In this document: positions 1-11,700 of the stretch, in pieces
Layout: every line of letters begins with the position of its first letter
How positions within the stretch are numbered: position 1 is the stretch's first letter
NCBI GenBank assembly: GCA_963920575.1
Contig: OY986965.1
Span: 2,479,072-2,543,071 of the forward strand
Direction: 5' to 3'
Source: Narthecium ossifragum
Lineage: Eukaryota; Streptophyta; Magnoliopsida; Dioscoreales; Nartheciaceae
Length of the DNA: 64,000 bases
Program-made: the position numbers and the translations under genes
The notes under the pieces: generated by a model
The model's database searches: none
Seen by the model: only the letters and a program-made list of their open reading frames with translations
Told to the model about the DNA's origin: nothing

Positions 1-892
1 CAATATGTGCTGTCGACCACAGATCATTAATAATATCATCACACCTTGGCGAAACATCATTCAAATCATCATGAACAAGTGAAGTCTCATTAGGAATCAC
101 ATAATTGCATGTGTCACTATCATTGGTAAATTGGGTATCACAAGTATCATCATTAGAACTAGGAAGTACCGACTCATTCCCACCCTCATCAACCTCATGA
201 TCATTTGATTCCATCAAAGATGTGAGTTGCTCAATTTGGGCTTGTATCCTAGCTATTGATTGTGATTGAGAATGTATAATTGGTGTTAGTTCCTCAAAAG
301 TCTCATGAACTGGTAAAACCCCAAATGGAATCTCATCATTGCTTGCATCATAACCATTAGTAAAATGAGCATCACAAGCCTTGTCATTAGAACTAAGGAG
401 CACCGGCTTGTTTCCACAAGCATCCACCTCATCATCATATGAGTCTATCAAAGAAGCTATTTGTCCAATTCGGGCTTCTATATTAGCTATTAATTGTGAA
501 TGAGAATGTAGGATTGGTGTTAGTGCCTCAATAGTCTGTAAATCGGTACGAGTCCTTTCATCTAAGGATGGATCTACGTATGCTTGTGATTCAAAGGGAC
601 TGAGAGGTTCATGCCAATGTTGGGGTGATGGGTATTGTGTTTGAGGAAGATAAGATGGTTCAAAATTAGGTGCAAAGTATTGGTTTGGTATGCTTGAATC
701 TTGTGATTGAACATTATGAGGATAGTAACCTTGGAATTGCCAATAAGGGTATGAATGATCACTAAAACCCGGATCATAGGTGTATGAATGCGAATCATAT
801 GTCGGGTTCGAGAAATCATATGTATCATTAACATAAGCGGGTGCATAATTAGATGATAAAAAATAATTGTTCAATGGGGCACCCGGTGGCAT
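1..892 (-). CDS. Partial first ORF of an LTR retrotransposon (gag-region protein), open to the window edge
   Basis: On the minus strand an ATG at 892 opens a frame without a stop to base 1 (297 codons), so the ORF continues to the left of the window. The start reads MPPGAPLNNYF, followed by a Tyr/Pro/Ser/Gln-rich stretch (roughly residues 10-110) and then an acidic, Asn/Ser-rich part made of two diverged copies of a 78-residue unit. It lies about 290 bases downstream of the primer binding site of the same element, which is where gag or a leader ORF is expected. No gag capsid or zinc-knuckle motif is visible in the part seen, so the gag assignment rests on position only. The frame shows no break over its visible length, unlike most other mobile remnants here, which suggests a fairly young copy. 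Confidence 0.7.
   Translation of the reverse strand, partial: MPPGAPLNNYFLSSNYAPAYVNDTYDFSNPTYDSHSYTYDPGFSDHSYPYWQFQGYYPHNVQSQDSSIPNQYFAPNFEPSYLPQTQYPSPQHWHEPLSPFESQAYVDPSLDERTRTDLQTIEALTPILHSHSQLIANIEARIGQIASLIDSYDDEVDACGNKPVLLSSNDKACDAHFTNGYDASNDEIPFGVLPVHETFEELTPIIHSQSQSIARIQAQIEQLTSLMESNDHEVDEGGNESVLPSSNDDTCDTQFTNDSDTCNYVIPNETSLVHDDLNDVSPRCDDIINDLWSTAHI
120..586 (-). repeat. Two tandem diverged copies of a 234-bp (78-codon) coding unit
   Basis: The same-phase blocks ending around 280 and 514 (shared plus-strand core ttggtgttag) are offset by 234 bp, exactly 78 codons. In protein terms both copies run LTPI-HS-SQ-IA-I-A-I-Q, then a Ser-Leu segment, an acidic stretch, SSND and FTN. The duplication keeps the frame open. 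Copy boundaries are approximate. Confidence 0.75.
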
Positions 893-1184
893 AACTCATC
901 GGCCATGTATAAACAATCAAATAAACAAGAACCAAGTCAAAAAGTTAGAAATACGTTACAAGGGGTTGGTCCAAGTACGAGACGTCCGTCGTCGACCGTA
1001 AACCGTTGATTCTCCTCGCGTCGGCGTCTCCTAGCGACAGAAAAATAGGCAATGCAAGCACAAATCGCTTTCTCTTTTTCTTTATTTTTTTTTAATTTTT
1101 TAATTTTTTTTAAAATAATAAGCACAAGAAAATAACTAATTGAACTAAAACCACACTAAGCACTTAACTTAACTACTATTCTAT

Positions 1185-1202
1185 TCCCCGGCAACGGCGC
1201 CA
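1185..1202 (-). promoter_or_regulatory. Retrotransposon primer binding site (Asp-tRNA type)
   Basis: The minus strand reads TGGCGCCGTTGCCGGGGA, the familiar primer binding site complementary to the 3' end of plant tRNA-Asp and typical of Ty3/gypsy elements of the Athila/Tat kind (from memory). Six bases separate it from the LTR end at 1209, and the element therefore reads right to left. Confidence 0.85.
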
Positions 1203-1208
1203 AAATTT

Positions 1209-2910
1209 TGACACGCCTTGAAAAGTGTCGTAGTCTTAACAAGTACGCCAAAATTAGAAATTTATAATCCGAATCACTAACTAACTACTTTATGGGTAGA
1301 TAGCAATGAGTCCGAGTCGGTCCACAGGGAAAAGAAGTGTTAAGTATAATTACCTCGTATAGTTCTAAATCAAAAGATTGATAAAGGAAATGATTTTTGA
1401 TTTTTAAACTACTCTTAAATCAGATTAAACTTAACTGATTAATAATAGGATAAATGGCCAAGAGATTTCTAATCAGTAATAAAGAACTAACTAGGTCATC
1501 CTAGGATAAAAGCAATTCAAAAGGTGTTAATGGTTTTAACAAGTCGATAGGTGAATGGCTAGAACCCCTATCGCTCAACAAAGATTCGTAAGAAGTCTTC
1601 ATCGGAACGAAGATCAAATCAGCGGATAATTGGTATGAGAATAATCAAAGTGGTTCTAGCACTTTGAGATCGCCTAATCAATAAAGATAAAGAACGAATT
1701 GTAGGTTATAATCATAGGTCTTAATGGTTCTAGCATTAAGGTAGTGGTTCTAGCACTCCTACAATCATAATCTAGGGTTTAGAATCCAATCCAAAGATCT
1801 AACATGGTTCTAGCATGAAAGCATCTTGAACAAGTCCTAATCCTAGCCTCTAACATGCAATACTCAGAACCAGCGATCGTAATCTCAGCGTAACTTTCAC
1901 ATCCGAACTCGAAACGAGGTGATTCAAGATTCGTTGGAAAGCTAAGATAGAGATCTACGACTTTTGTGTTTTGAGTTTTCACAAAATCCGGCTGCAAACC
2001 CACGAAAAAACCGAGACAAGACAGACCGAAATTAGGGCACAAAGAACAAACAATCCATTCACCATAATAAATATTACCAATAGATATATAAAATCTGAAA
2101 TCTATCCATTAAACCATCAAAAAGTACATGCTCTGATCCATAGGAAAAACCTAGAAAGATTCTCTATTACATCATAGAAATCCCTAGGCTAGAGATTAGT
2201 TACTCATCTTAGGAAGGAGATCCGTCGATGAAGATTGTCGCCGCGCTTCACCCATGGATCTTCCACCAAAGATCTAACCTAATTTGTGGAAAAGAAACTA
2301 AGAGAAACCCTAAGAGATGACGAAAATTCGGCCATGAAAGGCTGCCAAAACGCCCCCAAAGAAGGCTATTTATAGCCTAAGACAAACCCTAATTCGGATT
2401 AGTCAATTTTCTTCTATTTTTCCCGCAGCGCCCAAGGAGATCGATCTCCTTTGGGTTGAGATCGATCTTCTTCACTTCGGGAACTTCAAAAACTGGAATT
2501 TGCCCGACCCAGATCGATCTGCATGGGAAGCAGATCGATCTGGTTTTTTCGCAATAGCTTCTTCTGCACCTCTGTACTAAAAATGGCATATCTTCCTCTA
2601 GGAAACTCCAAATCACGAACCGTAAAAAGTTCTGGAATCTAGACTTCAAGAGCTTTCCAACCATGTATAGCACATCATCTGATTCTTCCTGAAAAGGTAC
2701 AGTTTTGATGTCAAAGATGGTACATCTTTGCTCCCTTGCTTTTTTGCTCCTTGCAGGTTCTTTATTTATTCGTTTTAGCACCAAACTTGATCTAATCTTC
2801 GCTGAGGGTCCTTAAGCCTGAAATGGAGGAAATACAATCAAAATAGCATTGCTCAGAGACTAACAAGACCTAGTTAAAGGGGTGATTTGTACACTTTTCA
2901 CGTCTTATCA
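1209..2910 (-). mobile_element. 5' LTR of a minus-strand Ty3/gypsy-like retrotransposon
   Basis: The segment begins TGACACGCC and ends CTTATCA on the plus strand, so it has TG...CA ends in both orientations, and it directly abuts the primer binding site on its left. Its length is 1702 bp. The minus-strand start reads TGATAAGACGTGAAAAG. It contains four GATCGATC palindromes between 2439 and 2540 and a short repeated phrase (tggttctagca) at about 1650-1810. The second LTR and the target duplication partner lie outside the window; bases 2911-2915 (gaagt) are the expected right-hand target copy. Superfamily assignment comes from the primer site alone. Confidence 0.75.
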
Positions 2911-4508
2911 GAAGTTCAACAGCGAACCCATTTTCTCCTCCACGATGACCGCAAACAGAGCCATGACGCTGAAGAAGGCGGAATCCAAGACATGGCTAGA
3001 GAAGCAGTAGATTCGAGGCAGCCATGGTGACCACGACGGCAACTGCGGAAGAGAAAGCCATCGAAATGCTGATGGGCAAGTTGGTATATCCTCGTTCCCA
3101 GTGCTTCTCGACTCCCCTGGCCAAACTCCTCAGGCCGCGGCTTCCTTCAAGCAAATCCAGGTCTTCGTCGTTGCTATCAACCTCAGCCTCAAGGACGGCA
3201 ATCGCTATCGCCGTTGGGAAGGAAAACAGGGCATTCATCGCCGCGCCAACCCAACATCGGCCTGAAGGATCCCATAGTTGGGATGAACCCATCGCCATTG
3301 GAAAGAACAGAGCACCCCTCGACGCCCCCAGCCTAACTCCTCATGCCGCGGCCTCCTTCAAGCAAGCCAGAGCCTCACTCGCAGTCGCTATCGCCGTTGG
3401 GAAGGAAAACAGGGCATTCATCCCCGTGCCAACCCAACCCCGACGGACGAATCCCATTGGTTGGGAGGACAGCAACCCATCGTCGTTGGGAAGAACGGAG
3501 GATCCCTCATCGCCGTGGCAACCTAACATTGGCCTCAAAGGAACCCATCGGATGGGATGACGGCATCCTATCGCTGTTTGGAAAGAAAAAACAGAGCCAT
3601 TGTTCATCAACCCATCGTCCTTGCCTCATCGATCCATCATCGACCATCATCCGGAGCTCATCACTCATCATCACCGATGGCTCATTGAGCTTTCTCATCG
3701 GCCAGCTTTCTTATCGGCCATCCTTCATCGCCCAATGATCGACGACGCTTCCTCGTCGCCCATCCCGGAAGACGGGAAGAAGAGAACATAGCATCTCGTC
3801 ATCGACCAGCTCCCTCATCGCCCATTACTCGTCGCTCGTCGACGACCGTCAACCTTGCTTATCGCCCAGCTTCTCATCGACGTCCATCATCAAAGACCGA
3901 TATCGGCCTACCTTGCTTATCGCCCAGCTTCTCATCGACGTCCATCATCAAAGATCGATATCGGCCATCACCTCCCGCATCTTTATCGGCCTACCTTGCT
4001 TATCGCCCAGCTTCGACTATCGACATCCATCATCAAAGACCATCGCTCATCATCGTCGATGACCATCGCCCAGCCTTTCTTCATCGACCAACCTTACTCA
4101 TCGGCCAGCTTCGCTTATCGATCAATGAAGACCATCGCCCAGCTTTATTCAACGCCCAGCATTACTCATTGGTCGATATCAGCCATTCTTCACCTCGATA
4201 AAAAATTGGTCATCGGCCAAAGCTGACCAATTTAAAAATTGGTCATTGGCCAAAGCTGAACGATCAAGAATTGGTCATCGACCAATGCTTAAAAAAATGA
4301 TGATCAGCCAGGGATTTATAAAAGTGATCGACCAGTAATCGCATATGGTCGACATGCATAATTGATTGAATGGCTAATAAAATATGTTTTATGGACGACT
4401 CAATTGACCGACAAAATCATTCATATGGCCAACAAAATCGCCCAAATTGACCAACAGAATAAAGACTTTACAAAAATTTTCTATTTTTATAAAGATTGGG
4501 GGGCAAAA
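2911..4508 (+). mobile_element. Internal 3' remnant of a plus-strand LTR retrotransposon, repeat-rich
   Basis: This stretch lies between the minus-strand element and a plus-strand LTR and is best read as the 3' internal part of the second element, probably cut by the first. It has no recognisable polymerase domain. It includes a direct repeat around 3202 and 3385 (shared core tcgctatcgccgttgggaag, offset 183 bp) and another shared block near 3134 and 3345. Several overlapping frames of 60-180 codons are open here because the repeats lack stops; none resembles a known protein. The last bases before the LTR, aaagattggggggcaaaa, look like a polypurine tract for plus-strand DNA priming. Confidence 0.6.
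3600..4275 (+). repeat. Minisatellite-like array of CATCG/GCCCAGC units
   Basis: A low-complexity array is built from the words catcg, cgcccagct and tcatcgac. Its best conserved part is a block cttatcgcccagcttc followed by a cgacgtccatcatcaaag-like phrase, repeated near 3858, 3918 and 3998 (spacing about 60 and 80 bp). It sits just before the polypurine tract of the plus-strand element, a place where plant gypsy elements often carry tandem repeats. Confidence 0.7.
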
Positions 4509-5569
4509 TGTTAGATATAAATATAACCATCTGGGCGATTAACAAGATCAATGGCAATTTCGTAAATATTGCCAATCGACTAAAAGATACTTCAATATTG
4601 ACACAGTTAGAGTATTTTGGCCATAATTTTTACACCAAGTGTCCAAACTGACCGATTATTGAACCATTGAAAAGAGGACGAAAAGATCTACAACTTTGTT
4701 GTTGACGTCATCTCCAAATTCGGTCATTTGATGTATCAAATTAATGGTCAAAAGGTTTAGTGACAAACTGGTAAATAAGACCAAATGTCCAAAAGTCTAT
4801 CGACCAGATTCTCTATCGACCAAAAGTCTATCAGTGACTGATTATTTTAATAAGACACCGATATGTGTCGACCATTTTGGCGATAACTTTCTCATACGAT
4901 GTCCAAATGACTTGATTTTTAGACCGATAGAAAGATAATTCGAAGACCTACAACTTTCATGTTCAGACTTTCATCAAATTCTAAGGTCATCATCGACCAA
5001 ATCGCAGTAGAAGACAAGAAGCTCTACCTGATGACAGTTTCGTAAATAGCTGAAAATATCACCCAGTTATGCAATTCTGACAATTTCAAGACAGTTTCTG
5101 ACAGTTCAAAAGTGGTTACCAGAAACTCTATAAATAGCCAAGAGGAAGAAGGAAAATGTCTGCCCCGGCCATCAAAGCAAACCAGCTTTTTATCTTCATG
5201 TAGTCTTTTACATTTATTATCGATGTAACTTTCTAAATTCAGCAATGATGTTTATCTTTTCTTAAATTTCTGTAACCGGTCCTTCATTTCTAGGAGTAGT
5301 GCTACAATAATCTCTTCCCTAAGAGTAGATCTATAATTTCCTAGAAGTAAATTTACCATAGAATCATTTCATTTTCCATCTTCCATTTCCTCCATTTTCC
5401 ATTTCCATCAACTCCATCATCAACCAAATTACTTCTTTGTACACTTCAACACCTCTGATTCGATCATTCGAAGGAATTAAACTAAACCAGTCTCCTGATA
5501 TTCGAATGTGAAAATAAATTTTAACCTTGATTACAGTCCCGATCAACGGTCAAAATTTTTGTTCTAACA
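4509..5569 (+). mobile_element. 3' LTR of a plus-strand LTR retrotransposon
   Basis: The segment starts TGTTAGATAT directly after the polypurine tract and ends TTGTTCTAACA, so the terminal TGTTAG/CTAACA bases form a perfect inverted repeat. Its length is 1061 bp. Two diverged copies of a phrase resembling (fill) gtccaaatgac...gatctacaacttt lie near 4597-4740 and 4858-5000. The same phrase recurs three times in the insertion at 58.8-60.5 kb, so the two belong to one family. The right-hand target duplication would start at 5570 (atatt); its partner is not visible. Confidence 0.75.
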
Positions 5570-5748
5570 ATATTATGATTGTATTAAACATGGTGTTACG
5601 AACAACCATAGATTAAACAAGCAGATATCTCTCTGGCTTCCCGCAGTGCATATGACATGCTCACCATATACAAAAAAGAAATTGGAAGGAGGCACAAAAA
5701 AATCCTGCATTAGTGGACTGGACATGAGGAAATTGAGGATCTCATGCC

Positions 5749-8700
5749 TCACATGTGGAAAGGTTTCCTTGGTGTTGGCGCTCTATTCTCCATTGTCTGA
5801 AATCTCTGCTTCAGATGGAAGACTTCCACCTGCAAATTAATGCAAATATGTATGAATGTTATAGGATGAAGACAGTGTCCAGGGTATCAGAAAGAATTGC
5901 ATGCAGAAAAGGTAGAGTTCAAAGGAACTTCTAAGTAACATGGATACATGTTAATAACAGTTTAGTGTCGTTTGACAGTATCATCCGCATGTATTCTATA
6001 AATTTTTAGTACTCAGATAGCCAATCTAGGCGAGTCATGAAATGTTGATAAAGTTGTGAACCGGACCATTGATCAGTCTAGTGAAAAGAGTTGTGCACAA
6101 AAAGATTATTAATGGAGAAATGAAAGACATGCTTTAATCCTCTGATTCAAAGTTTAATTGGAGGTTTACCTGAAGTTGAAATGCTCTTGCCCTTTCACTT
6201 GCAAGCACTCCTCTGGTAGAATGCAACTCCTACAGAATAGACCACGTTTAATCAAGCAAAGCAGCAAAAACATAACTGAAATGAATCCACAAACAAGTGG
6301 CACAACATGTAATGATTATTTCAACCTTTTGAGTGTCATCCAAGACTGCTTTTAGGAATGCAACATCATGTTCAAGTCGAACATTGTCAGAGTGCACCAT
6401 ATTTGAGAGACTATTTGCCTCCTCTTGAGCTACCTCCATACTTGCAAGTTTTTCCTTCACCAGCTCCACCTCCTTCACTGCATCATCGAGCTTTCTCTCG
6501 ATGTCCTGCCTGCTCTTTGCAACAGACGATAAATTATGCGCAGCAGCTTCATGGCTTGCCCTTGCCACCGACAGCTGTTCTTCTAACAAAGCATTTCTTT
6601 GTATCAAGGTGGCAAGCTTGGCTTCATACAAGGTACATATATCTGCAGGATCTGTTGGAAGCACTGATCTAACATCAGTTTCCAGAGTCAAAACATGATC
6701 ACCATTTGCTGAAATGTTCATCTCGCCTTCCTTTAGGTCGATATTAGAGCTTTCAGGGTTGGTAATAAATGTGATCTTTTCTGCACTAGCGAGAACTCCA
6801 GCAGTATCCCTCTGAACTGGAATTTCTCGCTGTTTACTCCTCTGCTCAATTACCTGAAAAATTTTCCTCATTCGTGAGGGTGTTGTACAGAGTTCGAGCT
6901 TTAAGATTCTCAGCTTTTACTACAGTTCTACTAGTAGAATTCTCGCATTTTCCTACAGTTTCAGAAGTCTAATTTTCAAGTTATTTTGGACTGAAAATAC
7001 ATTACAATGACCTGAAGATGTACCTGTGTGGAAAAATCACTCTGGATGGAGCAGTCATCAAAATCCTTATATTTGTCATCCACGAGGGATCTTTGCATCT
7101 TAAATGCAGAGGTTTGGTTCTCCTCATGATCAAATTGCTTGCGGAGTGAAACACTACCAGAATTTGGATCAATAGATGTATCTGACAAAGATTTCCTGCC
7201 AGACTTGTTTTGACCCATTGCAGATGCTAGGCTATGTCTGGCAACTGAACTAACGGGCAACGGCGGAACATTAACAACAAGCTTTGATGTGTTTGACAAG
7301 AAATTTTCGAACGATGACGCGTCTATGTCTGGAGCTGATCGCCAGCTCATTGAATGTTCATTCTTCACTATGAACAATATTTCAACCTGTTACAAGAAAG
7401 CACAGTAGTAAAAGATAGTGGGCATAAGAAGACAGTCAATGGCTTTATCCTATTTGTAATAGATAATGGCTGTGGCTCTTTATTTGACCTGATTCAATGC
7501 TTCTTTCTTGCTTCCTCCAAAGGCAATCAGAAAAGTCTTGTCTTGGTGATGCACACAAACCAGGCTAAATCCCTGAAGCAAAAAAAGATTATCAGCAATC
7601 CTATCATTGTTCAGTAACTATACATATCCTATCTGTTACACGGCTAACTGTCTGACACCGTCAACATAACCAATTTGTGCTGAGATATAAGAGCAGGACT
7701 CTTTTCATGAAGGGAATAACCATTCCAGGCAAGAAACATATCCTTATCCTCCTCTGGTTCTCATATCTTTACATAGAATGCCAGCATAGTTGACCATCTT
7801 TATGAGAGGAAACTCAAAGCATTGCACACATGCTATAAATAAACAAAGAAGTGAAGCTTGTTTAATTCAATGGATCTCCTTGCTATATTAGATTCCTGAA
7901 CCACCCAGTTAACTAAGTAGAAACATATACTTTTCTGGACAAGTGGAATAATCCTTTTGGACCTATGACACATAAGATCCTTATCCATCTCAGATATCTC
8001 AAAGAGAATTCCAGCCTCCTATTTGACTCTTTGACTGGAAAATTGGTTTTCCATAACCCAACAGAGGCCAAGGTTACTCTTTTTAGTTATAGTGAAGCCT
8101 TAAGAGCTGAGCATAGGAGGATTTACCTCGCTTGTAGGAACAGAAGTATCGGGTGATGAAACAAGGATGGACCATTCGTGCTTTAGAACATCAAAGACCA
8201 ACGTTTCACCATGCCCTGCAAAGGGAACTTTGAGTTAGCAACTTCAGAGTGTCTAAATGGACAATGTCAGAAGGGGGGAAATTTGGTTTAGGCAATATGC
8301 AGTAAATACAATAATTTATTTCGGATATCAGATTCCTGTAATATAAAAGATATCCATGCAGAATATATTGTTCAAGTGTTACAATAACAAAGAGTCAACA
8401 CAAAAACATACGAAGCATCAATATTTCTAAATGATGCAATTGCATGTAGTGCCAAAAGGAACTAAATGCTTGACTTAATCGAGATCAGATAAAGGGAAGC
8501 ACGTAGAATGAAAAGAAAAATATTCAGGAGTACCAACTTTCTGAAAGATTAAATGTGACGAAGTGAATTCAAAAGGAATCCATCAACCCAAGAGTGCTTT
8601 CCACTTTTGTCACCACCAGATTCACAAGTAGATTAAAGTAGAAAGGTTGGATTGATAGTAGAGTACAGCAAAAAGGAAGACCTTTGACAGAACCATTGAC

Positions 8701-11700
8701 GGGTCTTTCGCAGGGAATTTTGTCATAACCTGCGGGGCTATGTGGACCTACAAACAAGCCTAGCACCTAAGGGAAATTTCATCTTTTGCTGGCAAATAAG
8801 CACCTTAAATCTCAAGAGAATTTCTTAGAGTCTTGTTTCCTAATAAAAACAGACTTGAAGCCAAGGATTGCCGTGCCGCTGGCACGCGCTGAGCCGGTCC
8901 TTGGCCGGCTTGGAACTTGCCACCAGCACGGTCCGGCACGGCACCACCCCGTTACCTCTCTTCTCCATCTTATAACCCAGTTGGCCGACCGGCACCGACC
9001 GACACCAACCGGCACCACCCCGTTGCCGACCGGCATGGACCGGCACCGACGGTGCCGGTTTGTGCCAGTGCCGGGGGCAAAGACGGTGCCGCTAGCCCAC
9101 CGGCACGATACTTTTCAGCCGGCACCAAAGGCTCGGAAATCCTTGCTTGAAGCAATATTAGTTCTCAATGCACACTTCTAATTCTACCAGGAACATGGTA
9201 GGATTTAAAATCTAGGCCATGCACATGATATGTTGATAACATTTAGAAGCTCACGATGGCATCCTTGAGTGGAACCTGAAGGACTATAAATCAACATGTC
9301 TCTTGCCAAAGATTTTTCTCACTGTAGAGACTAGCAAAGAGTCGCCTTTCGTTGTGCACAAACCTCTCTTATTTCATGTGTAATAGATGACCAAAAGATC
9401 ACGTACGAACCTCATAATAGAAACACATAATGACAACCCACAGTGGTGCATCTGAAAAGGATATACAGGAGGACCTTGTACTGTTATAGAAACATGTGAT
9501 CATGACCTTGCTCAACCTTTCCATTAGGCGTCATGGTGACAACCAACTACAATGCATCACAGAAATTGTCAAGCATGATTAAGCATCGACTACAAAATTC
9601 TTCATGAATAATCACGCCCATTTTATTTCTCTACAATGAAACTCTAGAACTAATCAAGATAAAGGGTCATGTTATAAGCTCTTTCACAGCTGTGTGTGCA
9701 ATATATCTTAGCACTTTTTATTAGTAAATTGTGGCAACCCATCTGCCTTTGGGTTTCCATTGCCAATGTATGTACCATTATGGGGGAGCTGTTATATTAG
9801 GATCCATTTTTGTCCAACTAGTCTCGCAAGTTTTTTCCAATTTACCCAAATTGTGTGAAAAAAATGGATCGAGGCATCCAGTACATTTGCAAAGAGCCAT
9901 GCTTCCAGGCAACAGCATAAAGGAAGAAGAGAAAGAGAGGATATTGTTGCTCAATTATGATGATTCTAGTAGCATTGGAATAAATGAATCTTAAGGAGCA
10001 TACTCCATCCAACAGTTGATGCGTACGTTTTTTCTTGCTTCCACCCCCTGTAATATACCATTTAGTTCCGCAAAGAGTACCGCAGCAACCTGCTCTAGAA
10101 GATGGATGGTAACTCTTGACTTTAATCCTCGACCACACCATCTGACAAGAAGAATTGACTCATCACGTCTCTATATAAGCAACTTGCCACGTAATCAACA
10201 TTCACAAAAATTGTAATGAGCCCGAATATTCCAATTACAGGCTATAATCACACATACCGTCTCAAAATCAAGCGAATAGATGTCATTGAGAATCTTTGAC
10301 TTTGATTGCCCTCCAAAAACAAGAAGAAGTCTGTCATCATAAAGAGCAGCTACATGGTTTGATCTTGGGGAAGGCCCTGTCCCTCTGATGAGGCAGACAT
10401 GTAATAATAAGGATGTAGCAAATAGCACAAACTCAATAATACTAAAATAGGCAGAGAACGTAGTTGAGTGTATATAAAATAATAACCCAGATGAAACTAC
10501 AATATGCTACTCATTCTCAAACTGACAACATTAATATGCACAAATAGGGCCAGTTTTTTGTGGACAAAAGAAAAGATATTTTATCCTAGTTATCTTTCAT
10601 TCTAGAAAATGATCTTCTTTCAATGGTCCTTTAAAGTAATAGCCATGAAGTTTTGCATGGAAAACATATAGCAAAATATACTTACGTGTAACGCAAAGGA
10701 AGCCACATTAAAGACTTCAGATCGAACATATGAAGATCATTCAATTTTCTCCCTTTAGCATCTTCACCCCCGAAAAGAATCAAGACAGACCCTGCTCTGC
10801 TCACGGTATGGCCACTCCTACCTGCCTGAAAAACATATAACAATCATCATCTTCTAATTCCATCACCAAGAACTACATCAAAGCCTTAACTTCACTGGTT
10901 TCTAGAGCCCATAGGTAGCTGACTTGGTGAAATGGGCCTAAAAGGAAACCAAAAGATATTGTAACAACTGGCCTAGTAAAGAATGGAGATTATAAGCATA
11001 TTGAAACCTGAACTTTTCCAGAAGTAATAATCTTAAGAGTTGCATGTAGGGTCCATGCTCAAAAGATTGCCATCAGAATGTCTTAAGAAGAATGAATGAC
11101 CAGCATCATACATGATAAATAGGTCAAAGTTTATGAGAACTGTGTTTATGCATTAAGAATAATTTTCTGAATTTCATGAATGTCTTATGGAGAATGAATG
11201 ACCAGCATCGTAAATAAATAGGTCAAAATTTATCAGAACTACGGTTTATCTAAGCCTAATTTTCTAAATTTTGCAAGCATAAATACGTACCGGTATGTCT
11301 CCTTTAGCCTCAACAAGTGACCAACATTCTGTTTCCATGTCAAAGGACCATACTGTGAAGCAAAATAAAGCAAAAATTCAGTGCAAATTTCGTTTCGATT
11401 AAAATGAAGTTCTTTCGCCGCTTGAAGGAAATCCAACCTGATACTGTATCACTCACTGGCTCAGTTCTCCCTCCAATCAGGAGCACTATCCTGCCCCATG
11501 AGACCTGCGTTATAATACATGATCAAAATCTTCTTACTATCAACTTTTCCAAAAGATCATGGATTAACAATATAGCATTGTCAGCAAAGGCAATACATTG
11601 ACGAGATAGAAACAAGTCCAGGTGTTCCTCATACTCTCCAACTTAAGCTCGAGCATTTATCTAAGATTTTCTCGAACTAAAACTCTAAAGGAAGATCAAG

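Noticed and set aside
3024..3560. 178-codon plus-strand frame starting MVTTTATAEE
   Set aside because: It crosses the 183-bp direct repeat of a retroelement remnant, matches no family, and other frames are open over the same bases for the same compositional reason.
8786..9181. Overlapping frames of 60-131 codons on both strands
   Set aside because: They are produced by the GC-rich CCGGCAC words of the hAT MITE inside the kelch intron.
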